Part shown: piece after piece, positions 17,235 through 19,694 of the stretch
How the letters are laid out: each line of letters starts with the position of its first letter
Position numbering within the stretch: position 1 is the stretch's first letter
NCBI RefSeq assembly: GCF_000003605.2
Contig: NW_003108087.1
Coordinates: 127,588 to 147,281, forward strand
Source: Saccoglossus kowalevskii
Taxonomy: Eukaryota; Hemichordata; Enteropneusta; Harrimaniidae
DNA length: 19,694 nucleotides
Reading direction: 5' to 3'
Program-made: the position numbers and the translations under genes
Notes under the pieces: generated by a model
Told to the model about the DNA's origin: nothing
What the model saw: the letters and a program-made list of their open reading frames with translations, nothing else
Database searches by the model: none

Positions 17235-19365
17235 GTTGAGTTTTTTTATTACGTTCTTGTGGTATTTTTTTCAATCTGTTTTCATTAGTATTTTTCTTCG
17301 ACCGGGTTTACGTCTTTTCCCATTTTTCGAGACCATGTTATCTATTTTTTTTCTCTAGTCGAAGTATACAATTTGACTAGGCAGTGTAGCCTGAAAAAAT
17401 GACTGACCACCGAATTAATAAACATATTGGTATGGATTAGTGGGCTTTATGTGTCGGATTTATGTTTTCGAGTCTGATTAAAGTGGCGCAGATATACTTT
17501 TAGCCACGGAATATGTGCAATGCTCTATTTCTGGAGTCGGGAGGGGGTTAATGTGACAACTGTAACAAAGTCAGTATTTAGCTAAAACATGAATTTAGTG
17601 AGTAAACATGGTAGGGCAACTTCCTATTTCTATTATTGCCGTGAAGTTAATGAAAAGTGCTTCACGTGCTAGTAATAATGTAGACCAGTTTAACAGGTGA
17701 ATAAAAAATGAATAGTATATACTTGCTAATTATTTTATTTTTGACAAATTACTAAATTAAATTCTATGTAATGATAAGATTTCATATAAGTGAAATTCAT
17801 ATAATTTCTGATATAAGTGCAAGTATGATCTACACGATCATTGTGTTCTATCACAGTTAACGGTCTGTGTTCTGTGTTTGTTTATTACGCAATTGTTCGC
17901 ATTATCACGATATGGGGGGGGGGGGCAGGTCCATTAAGATGTCATACACTAACAGTGTCGTATTAAAGACCACATTGGGATGGTTAAACTGAGCAAATAA
18001 CAAGAGAAATGTAACTTAGCACTAGCTCTATCCCAGAATGCACCGAACGAATGTTTGCTGTTAAAACAACATTCTTATTTAGCAATAAATCATACCCTCC
18101 TTTATTTTACCATGAAATATCAATATAAATTATTTACATGCTAAAACATACACAGTAATATCCACAAATCCCTAATCCTCCTTTCAATAAATTCGCTAAG
18201 TAAAGTGAAGAGACAGGTAAAAGAATTAGGTTTTTTTCGTTCCTGAAAAATCACACCACAGAATGAAATTGATAGTGCATTTGTATGTACATTTCTACCT
18301 ATTATCGGTAATAAGACAGTACTGCAGGCGCCTAAATATGTGGGCGACTGCCAGATAATCCATACTTGAATATCGTGAATTGCTTCGATAATCTCTAAGC
18401 TGATTGTAATCGTAACTTAAAACGGTCGCAAGTATTCGTGTATGATCAATATTAAACGAGTATTAGCTAGAGGCTCCTGCTCGTATACATCTCATACCAC
18501 TGTCTGGGGTGTTAATACCGATGTCGCCCTGGATTTGTCCGTTATTACTGGAGGGCCGATGGTGATATCACGCCACTCATGTACCTGGCTATAGTTACTT
18601 GCCAACTTGATACATCACAAATATAATCGAAATAGAAAACTAATATAAAACATAATTTCATTTATTAAAAAAAAACACGGATTTTAAATTAAAAATAGTG
18701 TTAACCCCCCCTGTCCTACCAACAATTTGCATTTTAGAAGTGTACCCAATTCGTTTCATCCGGAGTTAGTTTGAAATAAGATGAGATCACCATAGAAACC
18801 AGTGATAACAACTGTCAAAAACTGACAAAATTACCGCCACCATTGCTGTACGTATTTAGAACATTTTCTCCAAAAATGACACTTTATATTTGAATGACAC
18901 TGTTATTAATTACCTATTCATGTATCTATAATTCACATAAACACGTCTTGCACAATTTCGCGTACTAATTTGTGAAATTGTTGTTCGTTCATCATAGATT
19001 AAACTCATGCTAAATTGACGCTGGTAGATCTGTAGATGTTGAGAAAAATAAGTACGTGTTTCAAGTTCTCAATAATTCATTATACCCTATCTCCATTACT
19101 AAATCAACGCGTGTTATTTATTCGTAGTGTTGCCATGTCTACCGCTTATTGACCATAGAGGACGAATAGGAAGTTCAGTTTGTAATTTTTTGCCAGCATT
19201 TTTTTCATATAAGGCCACTCCATTACACAGCTTCGAGAACCCAACTTAAAGCGAAGGTTACGTATCCATGATACAGATTTATGGATTTAGTGTATTCAGA
19301 CAGGTAAAGTGGACCTCAATAACACCGGCAAGACTATCTTGTTCGCATTATATTTCCTGACAATG
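17235..19365. other. Intergenic DNA, nothing recognised
   Basis: No coding exon, RNA gene or element ends found. A G12 run lies at 17914-17925 and an ATTTGCAT octamer at 18725-18732. Composition is AT-rich with moderate CpG. Confidence 0.4.
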
Positions 19366-19694
19366 CAGTGTAATAAAGCAGTGTAGTAATTGTATAATCC
19401 CCTTAATTTATAATACATATCCCGGCAGTCTGATTGGTTACACAGTTCAGTGTAATAAAGTATTGTAATAATTGTATAATTCCCTTAATTTATAATACAA
19501 ATCCCGGCAATCTGATTGGTCACACAGTTCAGTGTAATAAAGCAGTGTAATAATTGTATAATTCCCATAATTTATAATACAAATCCCGGCAATCTGATTG
19601 GTCACACAGTTCAGTGTAATAAAGCATTGTAATAATTGTATAATTCCCATAATTTATAATACAAATCCCGGCAATCTGATTGGTTACGTAGTTT
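19366..19694. repeat. 82-bp tandem array running off the right end
   Basis: CAGTGTAATAAAG recurs at 19366, 19448, 19530 and 19612, a constant 82-bp step. Each unit includes TAATTGTATAAT, TTTATAATACA, CCCGGC and TCTGATTGGTYAC. The last unit ends near the window edge with a changed tail (TTACGTAGTTT), so the array may stop or continue outside. The units differ from each other at a few positions. The ATTGG is a CCAAT box on the minus strand in each unit. The frame on the minus strand at 19447-19650 is a by-product of the repeat. Confidence 0.9.

Noticed and set aside
19447-19650. 67-codon minus-strand frame
   Set aside because: Created by the 82-bp tandem array; the residues repeat with the array.

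Overview
The window reads as nuclear DNA of an invertebrate animal, probably marine. It is AT-rich and gene-poor. It contains one intact pol III tRNA gene, one spliced small gene with a poly(A) signal, several short inverted-repeat elements, and three minisatellites. It also holds a hairpin-ended repeat whose layout resembles repeats I recall from mollusc genomes. I see no bacterial, phage or viral signature, and I cannot fix the phylum.

Left half (1 to about 9,240). The window opens in the last coding codons of a + strand gene (stop at 118-120). The next 9 kb holds no convincing coding exon and is strongly CpG-depleted (2 CpG in 8,641-9,240). It carries a 37-bp minisatellite followed by two RNA-like hairpins (2,535-2,884), and a ~126-bp direct duplication (3,847-4,100). 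Two short inverted-repeat elements sit almost back to back (4,398-4,576 with TA ends; 4,594-4,834). A 90-bp higher-order tandem array is arranged A-B-B-B-A (5,791-6,250). A third inverted-repeat element lies at 7,081-7,321, and the hairpin-ended element with three 157-bp internal repeats at about 7,995-8,586.

Right half (about 9,240 to the end). CpG density rises abruptly (33 CpG in 9,241-9,840 by hand count). This fits the mosaic methylation of invertebrates, with a methylated left side and an unmethylated right side. Promoter-like motifs lie at 9,313-9,368 (NRF1, CCAAT, octamer), 12,742-12,779 (ETS, CRE-like) and 15,019-15,077 (NRF1-like pair). A 452-bp MITE with perfect 16-bp ends and a 9-bp target duplication lies at 10,780-11,231. 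A ~90-bp-arm inverted repeat spans 11,941-12,444.

The best gene is at 12,918-13,863: two phase-compatible exons encoding a predicted 115-aa basic protein, ending with an AATAAA signal. It has two similar helical segments; I do not recognise the family. tRNA-Glu(CTC) lies at 17,145-17,216 with A box, B box and a T6 terminator. The window ends inside an 82-bp tandem array.

The genes do not form an evident functional unit; this is ordinary animal intergenic DNA with a dense set of small repeats. The most useful leads are the hairpin-ended element, the A-B-B-B-A array, the 452-bp MITE, the CpG boundary and the unrecognised two-exon gene.
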